Shown piece after piece: positions 16,448 through 24,041 of a stretch of DNA of 29,348 nt (the first letter of the stretch is position 1; each line of letters begins with the position of its first letter). Location of the stretch: positions 1-29,348 of the forward strand of contig JAXHUH010000135.1 of NCBI GenBank assembly GCA_034211175.1. Direction: 5' to 3'. The position numbers and the translations under genes are program-made. The notes beneath the pieces are model-generated. The model was given only the letters and a program-made list of their open reading frames with translations. It had not been told where the DNA came from and did no database searches. Source of the DNA: JAXHUH01 sp034211175. Its GTDB lineage: Bacteria > Actinomycetota > Acidimicrobiia > Acidimicrobiales > CAIXPF01.

Positions 16448-18081
16448 GACACCGACCCCGACGAGGCCCGGCGGTACACGTCGTTGCCACCGACCCAGGT
16501 CGATCGCACGGCGACGTCCGCAATCTCCCGCCCGGACAGGGCGGTGATGTCCGCCTCGAGCACGCAGACATCGGCGCGCTCGCCCGGTTCGAGCCGTCCC
16601 GCGTCGTGGTCACCGGCCTGGACGGCGACCCCGCTCGTGTAGGCCGCGAGCGCGTCGGCGATCGCCACCCGCTCGTCGGGGATCCACCCGTCGACCGGCT
16701 CGCCGGCGGGGGTCTGCCGGGTGACGGCGACGGCGAGGCCCCGCAGCGGCGAGATCGACGTCACCGGCCAGTCCGAACCGAAGCTGATCCGGGCCCCGGT
16801 GCGGCGTATCGACTCGATCGGGTACTGCAGCATCGAGCGCTCCGGGCCCAGGCGGGGAATGGTGAGCTCGACCATCCCGGGGTCGAGGCACGCCCACAGG
16901 GGCTCGAAGTTGGCGATCACCCCGAGCCGGGCGAACCGGGGGCGGTCCCCGGGATCGACGAGCTGGGTGTGGGCGATCACCGGCCGCCGCGGCCGGACGC
17001 CGTTGCGGGTGATTGCGTGCTCGATCGCGTCGAGCGCCATGCGGATGCCGCCGTCGCCGATCGCGTGGACGTGGATCTCGAAGCCGGCGGCATCGAACGC
17101 GGTGGCGGCCTCGGCGAGCTCGGCGGCATCCCAGTTCGGCAGCCCGCAGTCGTGCACGTGATCGTGGTACGGCTCGAGCAGGTAGCCGGTCCGTCCCTCG
17201 ATGACGCCGTCGGCGAAGAACTTGACCGTGTTGGTCGTCACCCACGGCGCGAGCTCGGGGTCGGCCGCGAACCGGTCGCGCTCGGCGACGAGCGTCGGCA
17301 CACGGGTGCGCCAGCGCCCCGGTTCGAGGCGGGTGGCGAGGTCGAAGCGGCACGTGAGCGCTCCGGCGCGCGCCGCTGCCTCGTAGGCGGCGACCTCCTC
17401 GGGCCCAACCGCGGCGTCGAGCGCCCACACGATGCCGTTGCGGGCGAGCGCGCGTTGGCCCGTTGCGAGCCCGGCGAGGTGCTCGTCGAGGCCGACGTCC
17501 GGCAGCATCGCCTCGATGAGCGCGAGCGCGCCCCACTCGAACAGCGCTCCGGTGGGGGTGCCGTCGCCGTAGCGGCGGACCGCACCGAGCGCGGGATCGG
17601 GGGCGTCGGCGTCGAGCCCGGCCGCGGCCAGGGCCGCGCTGTTGACCCAGCAGGTGTGGTGGTCGTCGGAGAACAGCGCCACGGGCCGATCGCCGGTGAC
17701 ACGGTCGAGCACCCGGGCCTCCGGGCCCTCGGGACCGAACAGCGCCAGGCTGAAGTTGCTGCCCCGCACCCAGCCGTTGCCCGGGTGCGCCGCCAGCCAG
17801 TCGGCCACGGCGGCGAGGACCGCGTCGATGCTGGCAACGTCGGCGAGGTCGAGCCCGTTGCGCTCCCGGCCGCCGCTGAGCGGGTGGGCGTGGCCGTCGC
17901 GGAACGCGGGGAGCGCGAGGCCACCCTCGAGGTCCTCCACGGTCCAGCCCGACGCGAGGTCGAGTGCGTCCGCACCGGTGGCGACGACCCGTCCGGCGGA
18001 CACGGCCAGCGCGTGGGTCGTGGTCCGGCCGGTCCAGACCGTGCCGTTGGTGAAGAGCGTGCCCTGGCTCACCGACGTCAT
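16444..18081 (-). CDS. amidohydrolase family protein (YtcJ-like)
   Basis: A 545-residue amidohydrolase_3 metal-dependent hydrolase. Metal-ligand motifs in order: FRDGHAHP (H64, H66), VKFFADGVIEGRTG carrying the lysine position, HVHAIGDGG, IAHTQLVDP and FGSDWPV. The N-terminal TLFTNGTVWTG and C-terminal GERADVCVLEADI form the small beta-sandwich. The family cleaves amide or C-N bonds, but YtcJ-like members have few known substrates. No signal peptide. It starts 43 nt after the TetR gene and overlaps the FAD oxidase start, so it likely releases or processes the amine that the oxidase uses (inference from context). Confidence 0.9.
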   Translation of the reverse strand: MTSVSQGTLFTNGTVWTGRTTTHALAVSAGRVVATGADALDLASGWTVEDLEGGLALPAFRDGHAHPLSGGRERNGLDLADVASIDAVLAAVADWLAAHPGNGWVRGSNFSLALFGPEGPEARVLDRVTGDRPVALFSDDHHTCWVNSAALAAAGLDADAPDPALGAVRRYGDGTPTGALFEWGALALIEAMLPDVGLDEHLAGLATGQRALARNGIVWALDAAVGPEEVAAYEAAARAGALTCRFDLATRLEPGRWRTRVPTLVAERDRFAADPELAPWVTTNTVKFFADGVIEGRTGYLLEPYHDHVHDCGLPNWDAAELAEAATAFDAAGFEIHVHAIGDGGIRMALDAIEHAITRNGVRPRRPVIAHTQLVDPGDRPRFARLGVIANFEPLWACLDPGMVELTIPRLGPERSMLQYPIESIRRTGARISFGSDWPVTSISPLRGLAVAVTRQTPAGEPVDGWIPDERVAIADALAAYTSGVAVQAGDHDAGRLEPGERADVCVLEADITALSGREIADVAVRSTWVGGNDVYRRASSGSVS

Positions 18082-18102
18082 CGCCGCCCCCGCGTCACGA
18101 GG

Positions 18103-18119
18103 CGCGCCGCTGCGGCGCG
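18103..18119. repeat. 8+1+8 inverted repeat between TetR and amidohydrolase
   Basis: CGCGCCGC (18103-18110), T, GCGGCGCG (18112-18119), just after the TetR stop codon at 18125 and 22 nt before the amidohydrolase ATG. It could be a partial terminator or attenuator that lowers expression of downstream genes, or chance in GC-rich sequence. Confidence 0.3.
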
Positions 18120-18124
18120 GCTGG

Positions 18125-18922
18125 TCAGGCCGGCTCCGTGAACGCCTCCCAGATGCCGAGCACCGACTCGTCGAGCAGGCTCAGTCCGTGGCCGAGGTCG
18201 TCGGGCACGCCGTCGGGGTCCGCCCGGTACCGCAGCATGAAGCCCTCGATGAGCGCACTGATCGTGCTCGCCAGATGGGCGGCGGTGAGCGGGGCACGCA
18301 TGCGTCGACCACCGACGCGCACCAACAGCTCGTAGAACCCGATGATGCGCCGGTCGAAGTCCTCGTACGACGACGCCAGCGCCTCGCGGACCGCCGCGTT
18401 GTCGGCCACCGTGTAGGCGAGCAGCGACACGTAGGTGACCGGCTCGTCCCTGGTCGCCAGGAAGTCGTGGAAGGCGGAGCGCCGCAGGGCCTCCTCGGCC
18501 GAGGCGCCCTCGGCGACGAGCTTCATCCCGAACGGCAGGCTCTCGTCCCCGCCAGGGAACGACGCCAGCCCGATCACGTGGAGCAGCAGGTCGGTCTGGA
18601 ACGCGGGCTGGTTCGGCCAGATCTGGTAGAGCGACCCGGTCGTGATCGGGCGACCGCCCTCGCCCGACTCCTCCGCGGACAGCTCGGTCGCACGTTCTGC
18701 GACGTCGGTCAGGCGGATGTGGGCCATCATCGCGCTCACCGACTCGTCGGGCACCGCCCGCGCGTAGTCGAACGCCAGCTCCGCGCCCGCCGTGAGCATC
18801 AGCCGACGCGTCTCGTCGGCCGAGCGCCGCCGGCGCCGGGACGCGGAGCCGGACGTCGAACGAGCCGACGCGTCGGGAGCGCTGCGGGACGACGCGCTCG
18901 ATCGGGAACGGTTCGCGGCCAC
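18125..18922 (-). CDS. TetR/AcrR-family transcriptional regulator with extended DNA-binding domain
   Basis: 265 residues. A basic, serine-rich N-terminal tail (1-36) precedes a TetR-type DNA-binding region: helix 1 ETRRLMLTAGAELAFDY, helix 2 around RLTDVAERATEL, and recognition segment TTGSLYQIWPNQPAF, equivalent to the usual GVSxGTLYxHFxxK. About 11 extra residues (SAEESGEGGRP) lie between helices 2 and 3, and the helix 1-2 linker is also long. The helical C-terminal domain is ligand-binding in this family. The GTG at 18922 is chosen because TAGGCT ends 8 nt upstream (leaderless); upstream in-frame starts would extend into the divergent promoter. It is the natural candidate regulator of the flanking amine/amide catabolic genes. 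Confidence 0.8.
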   Translation of the reverse strand: MAANRSRSSASSRSAPDASARSTSGSASRRRRRSADETRRLMLTAGAELAFDYARAVPDESVSAMMAHIRLTDVAERATELSAEESGEGGRPITTGSLYQIWPNQPAFQTDLLLHVIGLASFPGGDESLPFGMKLVAEGASAEEALRRSAFHDFLATRDEPVTYVSLLAYTVADNAAVREALASSYEDFDRRIIGFYELLVRVGGRRMRAPLTAAHLASTISALIEGFMLRYRADPDGVPDDLGHGLSLLDESVLGIWEAFTEPA

Positions 18923-18930
18923 TGGACGAA

Positions 18931-18936
18931 AGCCTA
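18931..18936 (-). promoter_or_regulatory. -10 box of the leaderless TetR gene
   Basis: TAGGCT on the minus strand, 8 nt before the GTG at 18922; no Shine-Dalgarno sequence precedes the start. It is close to the TAGGGT boxes elsewhere in the window. Confidence 0.45.
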
Positions 18937-18978
18937 CCCATCGGGGAACAGCCTCGCACGAACTCCGGGGACACGCCA

Positions 18979-19007
18979 TTGTTTCCAAAGAACTTCTACG
19001 ATACGTT
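18979..19007 (+). promoter_or_regulatory. divergent promoter with AGAACTTC element (copy A)
   Basis: TTGTTT (18979-18984), a 17-nt spacer, then TACGTT (19002-19007), ending 6 nt before the GTG at 19014, so the acylase mRNA should be leaderless. The spacer holds AGAACTTC (18989-18996), whose core AGAA-C-TTCT is a small perfect palindrome. The same block recurs before the transporter operon at 21031-21060. Confidence 0.5.
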
Positions 19008-19013
19008 CACGCC

Positions 19014-20129
19014 GTGACAGCTGTCTTCGATGTCCTGACCTGCCGCGGCCACCCGCGAGAGCTCGGCCGCCAGCACGGTGAGGGCGCCCGTGCCCTCGTC
19101 CACGAGCACCTCGGGCGCGTGCGCGAGCGGCTCGCCGAGCTGAGCCCCGCACTCGACCCGATCGCCGCGGCGCTCGAGTACCGCCGCCCGGTCCTCGACA
19201 CCGCCCCCGAGCTCGACGACGAGATCCTCGGCATCGCCGACGGGGCCGGGATCTCCCCCGGCGAGGCCTACCTGCTCCAGGTCCGCGCCGAGGTCGCGAC
19301 CACGGCGTGGCGGGCGCTCGCCGCGCGCCGGGCGGCGGGTGGCGACGACGGCGCCGCGGCCGGGGACGGGGACGGGGCCGAGTGCACGACCTTCGCGATC
19401 GGCCCGGAGCGCACCGCGGGGCTCGGGCCGATCGCCGGCGGCAACTCCGACCTACCGTCCATGTACCACCGCCTGATGGTCGGGCTGCGCCTGCGGCCGG
19501 TGAGCGGGCCGCCGATCCTCATGGCCACGCCGGCGGGCCAGATCTCCTACGTGGGGATGAACGGCGAGGGCCTGGCGCTGTTCGCCAACTCCGTCCAGTG
19601 CGACGGCTGGCGCCGCGGCTTCCCCCGCTACCTCCTGAGCCGCCTCGCGCTCCGCCACTCGACCGTCGATGACGCACTGGGCGCGCTCGCCGGCGTCGAC
19701 CGGGCCGCGTCGCGCAACATCCTCCTCGCCGACCGGACCGGCCGCCACGCCACCCTCGAGACGACCCCCGAGCTGGCACCGGTGGTGGAGGGCGAGGACC
19801 ACCTCCTCGTCCACGCCAACCACTTCGAGTCACCGCAGGGCCGGGAGATCGAGACCGCGTGGCCCGAGTGGATGGCCGACTCCCGACAGCGGGGCGACCG
19901 CCTGCGCCAGCTGCTCGATCGGGACCCGATCTCGATCGACGACGTGCAACGGGCGCTCGCCGACCGCCACGGCCTGCCCTACGCGCTCTCGAGGGAGCCG
20001 AACGAGGACGGCACGAACACGATGACGGTCGTCTCCAACGTCGCCCGCCCCGACGCGGGCGCGATCGCGGTCGCCGCCGGACCCCCCCACCGCACCCCGT
20101 ACCACGAGCTCCACGTGGAGGCACCGTGA
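19014..20129 (+). CDS. C45-type Ntn hydrolase / acyltransferase-like amidase
   Basis: 371 residues, similar to the acyl-CoA:6-aminopenicillanate acyltransferase (peptidase C45) family, self-processing N-terminal-nucleophile enzymes that cleave or transfer acyl groups on amides. The N-terminal CRGHPRELGRQHGEG is the family opening. The likely nucleophile is C124 in AECTTFAIG; cleavage before it would give an alpha and a beta chain. Downstream hallmarks are IAGGNSDLP, GQISYVGMNGEGLALFAN, VHANHFESP and TMTVVSNV. A glycine/aspartate/alanine-rich stretch (107-121) sits directly before the cleavage site. The GTG start is set by the leaderless promoter. Its end overlaps the next gene by 4 nt. The substrate is unknown; an N-acyl amine fits the neighbours. 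Confidence 0.85.
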   Translation: MTAVFDVLTCRGHPRELGRQHGEGARALVHEHLGRVRERLAELSPALDPIAAALEYRRPVLDTAPELDDEILGIADGAGISPGEAYLLQVRAEVATTAWRALAARRAAGGDDGAAAGDGDGAECTTFAIGPERTAGLGPIAGGNSDLPSMYHRLMVGLRLRPVSGPPILMATPAGQISYVGMNGEGLALFANSVQCDGWRRGFPRYLLSRLALRHSTVDDALGALAGVDRAASRNILLADRTGRHATLETTPELAPVVEGEDHLLVHANHFESPQGREIETAWPEWMADSRQRGDRLRQLLDRDPISIDDVQRALADRHGLPYALSREPNEDGTNTMTVVSNVARPDAGAIAVAAGPPHRTPYHELHVEAP

Positions 20130-21016
20130 CCACGATCGACCCGACACCGCCGACATCGACACCACCGACGAAACGACCGATCCCGTACTACGGCTGGGGC
20201 CGGACGCCGATGATCGCCTGCCAGGCCGATCAGCGCTTCTCGTACTGCCTCTACGTGCCCGAGGACTACGACGCCGACGGCGACCGGTGGTACCGGGTCA
20301 TCGTCGCGGTCCACGGGACCGAGCGCGGCGTGCAGTACTACCGCGACGCCTTCGCCGGCCTCGCCACCGAGACCGGTTGCATCGTCCTCGCACCGCTGTT
20401 CCCGGTGAGCATCGTCTTCGACGGCGAGCTCGACGCGTACAAGTTCATCGACCTGGGCGGGATCCGCTTCGACCACGTCCTGCTCTCGATGGTCGACGAG
20501 GTCGCCGACCACTACCGCATCGACGGCCGTCGCCTCCTGATGTACGGGTTCTCCGGCGGCGGGCACTTCACCCACCGCTTCCTCTACCTCCACCCCGAAC
20601 GACTCGAGGCGGCCTCGATCGGGGCGCCGGGCATCGTCACCCTGCTCGACGACCGCTTCGACTACTGGGCGGGCGTGCGCAACGTGCCGGAGCGATTCGG
20701 CGTCCCACTCGACCTCGACGCGATGCGGGCCGTCTCGGTCCAGACCGTCATCGGCGGCGACGACACCCAGACCTGGGAGATCGCCATGTCGCCGGACGAC
20801 GACTGGTGGGTGGACGGCGCCCAGCACCAGGGCGAGACCCGGCTCGACCGCATCGCCGCGCTGGCCGACAGCCTGGCCCGCCACGGCATCGAGGTCGAGC
20901 GCCGGATCGTCCCGGGCATCGACCACGACGACGTGGAGCTGGTGCCGGTCGTGCGGGAGTTCTTCCGGTCGGCGCTGAACGCCACGCCGGGCGAACAGCA
21001 CACGAACGACCGTTGA
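20126..21016 (+). CDS. alpha/beta-fold hydrolase
   Basis: 296 residues. AVHGTERG (61-68) supplies the oxyanion segment, YGFSGGG the nucleophile elbow with S143, GGDDTQTW a likely acid position, and GIDHDD the catalytic histidine. This fits an esterase/feruloyl-esterase or polyhydroxybutyrate-depolymerase-like alpha/beta hydrolase. No signal peptide; the N-terminal 18 residues are proline/threonine-rich. The GTG start overlaps the C45 enzyme stop (GTGA) with GGAGG four nt upstream, so the two hydrolases are translationally coupled and probably act on the same compound. The substrate is not predictable. Confidence 0.82.
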   Translation: MTTIDPTPPTSTPPTKRPIPYYGWGRTPMIACQADQRFSYCLYVPEDYDADGDRWYRVIVAVHGTERGVQYYRDAFAGLATETGCIVLAPLFPVSIVFDGELDAYKFIDLGGIRFDHVLLSMVDEVADHYRIDGRRLLMYGFSGGGHFTHRFLYLHPERLEAASIGAPGIVTLLDDRFDYWAGVRNVPERFGVPLDLDAMRAVSVQTVIGGDDTQTWEIAMSPDDDWWVDGAQHQGETRLDRIAALADSLARHGIEVERRIVPGIDHDDVELVPVVREFFRSALNATPGEQHTNDR

Positions 21017-21030
21017 ACCGAGGGCATACC

Positions 21031-21060
21031 TTGAATCCGTAGAACTTCCATGATTAGGGT
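21031..21060 (+). promoter_or_regulatory. transporter-operon promoter with AGAACTTC element (copy B)
   Basis: TTGAAT (21031-21036), an 18-nt spacer, then TAGGGT (21055-21060); transcription should begin near 21067, leaving a leader of about 108 nt. AGAACTTC (21041-21048) lies in the spacer. Aligned with copy A, the shared pattern is TCCNNAGAACTTCNANGAT, plus a shared TTG at the -35. Confidence 0.6.
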
Positions 21061-21174
21061 AGGACAACTACCGATGCGTGGATGGAAGACGCAGCGCAAC
21101 GCCGGTGATGGCGGAGCGTTCCTGAGCCGCCCGGCCGCCAGAGGGGTTCACCACCCGATCGAGGAGACCTCGGC

Positions 21175-22953
21175 ATGACCCGAAGCACGCCGCCCGCCGC
21201 ACCGCCCGGAGGTCGACGTCGTCGGCGTCTCCTCGCCGCCCTCCTCACCTTCTTCGTGGTGCTCGCAGCGGCCTGCGGGTCCGACGACGACAGCGCCGAC
21301 GAGTCGGCGCAGGACCCGGCGGACGCCACGACGTCCACCCTCGCCACCGACGACGGCGGTGCTCCCACGAACGGGGGCACCGCCGTCGTCGCGCTGGTCC
21401 AGGAACCCGGCTCGTTCAACCTGTTCCACTCGAAGCAGAGCGGCGCCTTCCTGAACGCGCTCGCCATCGAGCCGCTGTTCGGGCTCGGCGCCGACGGCAC
21501 CTACGAGCCGTACCTCGCCGCCGAGGTGCCGACGATGGAGAACGGCGGCATCTCGCCCGACGGCCTCACGGTGACCTACCGCCTGCGCGAGGGCATCACC
21601 TGGAGCGACGGCGAGCCGTTCACCGCCCACGACATGGTCTTCACCTGGGAGGCGACCCTCGACGAGGGCAGCCGGTTCGAGCCGCACCCGGCGTTCTGGT
21701 CGGTCGAGTCGCTCGAGGCCACCGACGACCTCACCGCGGTCGCGACCATGTACGAGCCGACGCCGGGCTACCTGGCCATGTGGCGCGACGTCCTGCCCGC
21801 CCACCTCCACGAGGACACGGCCGTCACCAGCGACGACCCCGACGCCGAGATGCCCCTCGGGACCGGCCCGTTCGTCTTCGACTCGTGGCAGCGGGGCGAC
21901 ACGGTCACGCTCGTCCGCAACGAGAACTACTGGCGGGACCCGGAGCTGCCCCGCCTCGACGGCATCAGCCTCAAGGTCACGCCCGACCACCAGACGGCGA
22001 TGGCGTCGTTCATCGACGGCGAGTACGACGCCGTCTACTTCATCACCAGCGGCGATCTCGCCCCGTTGCAGGACGCCGCCGAGTCCGGCGCACCGATCGT
22101 GGTCGAGCCGTCGGAGCGGGTCGGCGCCGTCGAGTGGCTGTGGCTCAACCAGACCGCCGGCGAGGACCCGTCGGTCCCGCACCCGGTGCTGTCCGACCTG
22201 GCGATCCGCGAGGCGATCGACCTCGGGATCGATCGCGAGCTGATCATCGACAGCGTGCTCGACGGCAACGCGTCGGTCGTCGGCAACTCACTGCTCTACC
22301 TCGGGCAGTACACGTACGACGTCGAGCCCAACGGCTACGACCCCGACGCCGCGGCCGCCGTGCTCGACGAGGCCGGGTGGGAGATGGGCCCCGACGGCGT
22401 GCGGGTCCGCGACGGCGTCGAGGCCAGGCTCCGGTTCACGACCGTCAGCGGGGACCAGGTCCGCGAGCTCTACCAGCAGATCATCCAGCAGAACCTGGCC
22501 GACATCGGCATCGCCGTCGACATCGAGAACGCGCCGAGCGACCTCCTCTTCGCCGGCTACACCGACGGCGGGATGATCGCGAGCGGCGACTTCGACATCG
22601 CCATGAGCCGCGAGGGCGAGATCGCCGACCCGACCGACTTCGCCTACATCGACCTGTTCACCTGCAGCTGGATCGCCAGCCCCGACAACCCCGAGGGCTG
22701 GGCCTACACCCGCTGGTGCAACGAGGAGTTCGACGCCCACGTCGCCACGGCCGCCTCGACGCTCGACCCGGCGGTGCGCGGTCCGGAGTACGAGGCCGCG
22801 GTGGAGATCTTCGCGGAGGCCAAGCCGGCGCTCGCCGTCTACGCATCCGGCCTGGGTGACGCATGGAACGACCGGCTGGCCGGCGTCTCCAACGACGGCT
22901 TCGACGGCATGTGGAGCCCCGGCGCCGCAGCCGACTGGTACCTGGCCGGTTGA
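21175..22953 (+). CDS. ABC importer substrate-binding lipoprotein, SBP family 5
   Basis: 592 residues. The N-terminus has a basic RRRRRLL run, a hydrophobic stretch (19-31) and a lipobox ending LAAAC with Cys34, so it is a membrane-anchored lipoprotein. An acidic, S/T-rich linker (35-65) follows. The body is a family-5 (oligopeptide/nickel/opine) binding protein: YRLREGITWSDGEPFTAHD, PLGTGPFVFDSW, NENYWRDPELPRLDGI and LAIREAIDLGIDRELI. Ligands of this family include peptides, opines, glutathione and nickel complexes; this one cannot be resolved, though context suggests an amide-linked amine. GAGGAG 8 nt before the ATG supports the start. First gene of the importer operon. Confidence 0.93.
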   Translation: MTRSTPPAAPPGGRRRRRLLAALLTFFVVLAAACGSDDDSADESAQDPADATTSTLATDDGGAPTNGGTAVVALVQEPGSFNLFHSKQSGAFLNALAIEPLFGLGADGTYEPYLAAEVPTMENGGISPDGLTVTYRLREGITWSDGEPFTAHDMVFTWEATLDEGSRFEPHPAFWSVESLEATDDLTAVATMYEPTPGYLAMWRDVLPAHLHEDTAVTSDDPDAEMPLGTGPFVFDSWQRGDTVTLVRNENYWRDPELPRLDGISLKVTPDHQTAMASFIDGEYDAVYFITSGDLAPLQDAAESGAPIVVEPSERVGAVEWLWLNQTAGEDPSVPHPVLSDLAIREAIDLGIDRELIIDSVLDGNASVVGNSLLYLGQYTYDVEPNGYDPDAAAAVLDEAGWEMGPDGVRVRDGVEARLRFTTVSGDQVRELYQQIIQQNLADIGIAVDIENAPSDLLFAGYTDGGMIASGDFDIAMSREGEIADPTDFAYIDLFTCSWIASPDNPEGWAYTRWCNEEFDAHVATAASTLDPAVRGPEYEAAVEIFAEAKPALAVYASGLGDAWNDRLAGVSNDGFDGMWSPGAAADWYLAG

Positions 22954-23075
22954 GCGCCACACCGGACGGCCCGGCGCACGACGACAGGACCCCCGACGAC
23001 CAGACCTGCGACGACCAGGCACCCGGCGACCTGACACCCGGCGACCGGTCTCCCGGCGAGACGGTCCGGGCCTGA
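22950..23075 (+). CDS. possible 41-codon bridging ORF in the SBP-permease gap
   Basis: A frame starting with TTG at 22950 overlaps the binding-protein stop (TTGA) and ends with TGA at 23073-23075, three nt before the permease ATG. It would encode a pentapeptide-repeat acidic tail (DDRTP, DDQTC, DDQAP, GDLTP, GDRSP). There is no ribosome binding site. It may be translated by reinitiation or may simply be the coding-like shadow of a minisatellite. Low confidence as a gene. Confidence 0.15.
   Translation: MSATPDGPAHDDRTPDDQTCDDQAPGDLTPGDRSPGETVRA
22980..23060 (+). repeat. 15-bp minisatellite, about five units
   Basis: Units begin at 22980, 22995, 23010, 23025 and 23040, with a partial sixth at 23055. 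Each starts G(A/G)CGAC and most end CCC, for example GACGACCAGACCTGC. It fills most of the gap between the binding protein and the first permease. The period is a multiple of three, so copy changes would not shift any frame through it. Confidence 0.6.
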
Positions 23076-23078
23076 GGC

Positions 23079-24041
23079 ATGGCCCGTTACGTCGTGCGCC
23101 GGATCGCCCAGGCGATCCCCCTCCTGTTGGGCATCAGCATCGTCGTGTTCCTGCTGATGCAGATGACACCCGGCGGCCCGTTCTCGCGGTCCGAGGGTGG
23201 CCGGGTGACGCCCGAGCAGACCGCGCGGCTGCGCGGCCGGTACGGGCTCGACGACCCCATCGCCGTCCAGTACCTGCGGTGGCTGCGCGGTGTGTTCACG
23301 GGCGACTGGGGCGACAGCTACTCGACCGGTCGCCCCGTGCTCACCGAGATCCTCGACCGCGCCGGCACGACCCTCCTGCTGGGCGGCCTCGCGCTGGTCC
23401 TCACCCTGGCCGTCGCCATCCCGATCGGGGTGAGGGCCGCCCGTCGCCCGGACGGGTGGTTCGATCGCAGCTCGTCGTTCGGGACGGCGCTCGGCTTCGC
23501 CACACCGGGCTTCTGGCTCGCGCTGATGCTGCTGTACCTCTTCAGCTACCAGCTCGACTGGCTCCCCTCGAGCGGCCTGCGCGATCTGCGTGAGGACCAC
23601 AGCGGCCTCGCCGCGCTGGGCGACCGGATCGCCCACCTGGTCCTGCCGGTCATCGTGCTCGCCGCGACCTCGACCGCCGGGTTCACGCGGTACGTCCGGT
23701 CCTCGATGCGCCAGTCGCTCTCGACCGACTTCGTGCGGACCGCACGGGGCGCCGGTCTGCCCGAGCGCAAGGTCGTCTACCGGTACGCACTGCGCGACGC
23801 GTCGGTGCCCCTGACGACGGTCGGTCTGCTCCTGGTGCCCGAGCTGCTCCTCGGATCGGCCGTCATCGAGATGATCTTCGGCCTCCCCGGCCTCGGGCGA
23901 CTGTTCATCGACTCGACCCAGCTGCGCGACTACCCCGTGCTGTTGGGCCTGCTCATGATCTCGTCGGGCGCCGTGGTCGTCGCCAACATGGCCGCCGACA
24001 TCTCCTACAACGTCCTCGATCCGCGGATCAGACATGTCTGA
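23079..24041 (+). CDS. ABC importer permease, DppB/OppB type
   Basis: A 320-residue inner-membrane permease. The N-terminus YVVRRIAQAIPLLLGISIVV is the standard first membrane helix of the DppB group, followed by the conserved QMTPGGPF periplasmic segment and YGLDDPIAVQYLRWL. The cytoplasmic EAA loop is seen as DFVRTARGAGLPERKV (about 221-236), the contact with the ATPases. Length is normal. It lies 125 nt after the binding protein (minisatellite between), and its 3' end overlaps the next permease by 8 nt. No strong ribosome binding site is seen before the ATG. Confidence 0.95.
   Translation: MARYVVRRIAQAIPLLLGISIVVFLLMQMTPGGPFSRSEGGRVTPEQTARLRGRYGLDDPIAVQYLRWLRGVFTGDWGDSYSTGRPVLTEILDRAGTTLLLGGLALVLTLAVAIPIGVRAARRPDGWFDRSSSFGTALGFATPGFWLALMLLYLFSYQLDWLPSSGLRDLREDHSGLAALGDRIAHLVLPVIVLAATSTAGFTRYVRSSMRQSLSTDFVRTARGAGLPERKVVYRYALRDASVPLTTVGLLLVPELLLGSAVIEMIFGLPGLGRLFIDSTQLRDYPVLLGLLMISSGAVVVANMAADISYNVLDPRIRHV

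Noticed and set aside
19016..19025. GACAGCTGTC palindrome at the acylase start codon
   Set aside because: A 10-bp palindrome is expected many times by chance in a window of this length; there is no second copy in the cluster promoters.
22980..23060. CRISPR-like array
   Set aside because: The units are 15 bp and directly adjacent with no unique spacers; it is a minisatellite.
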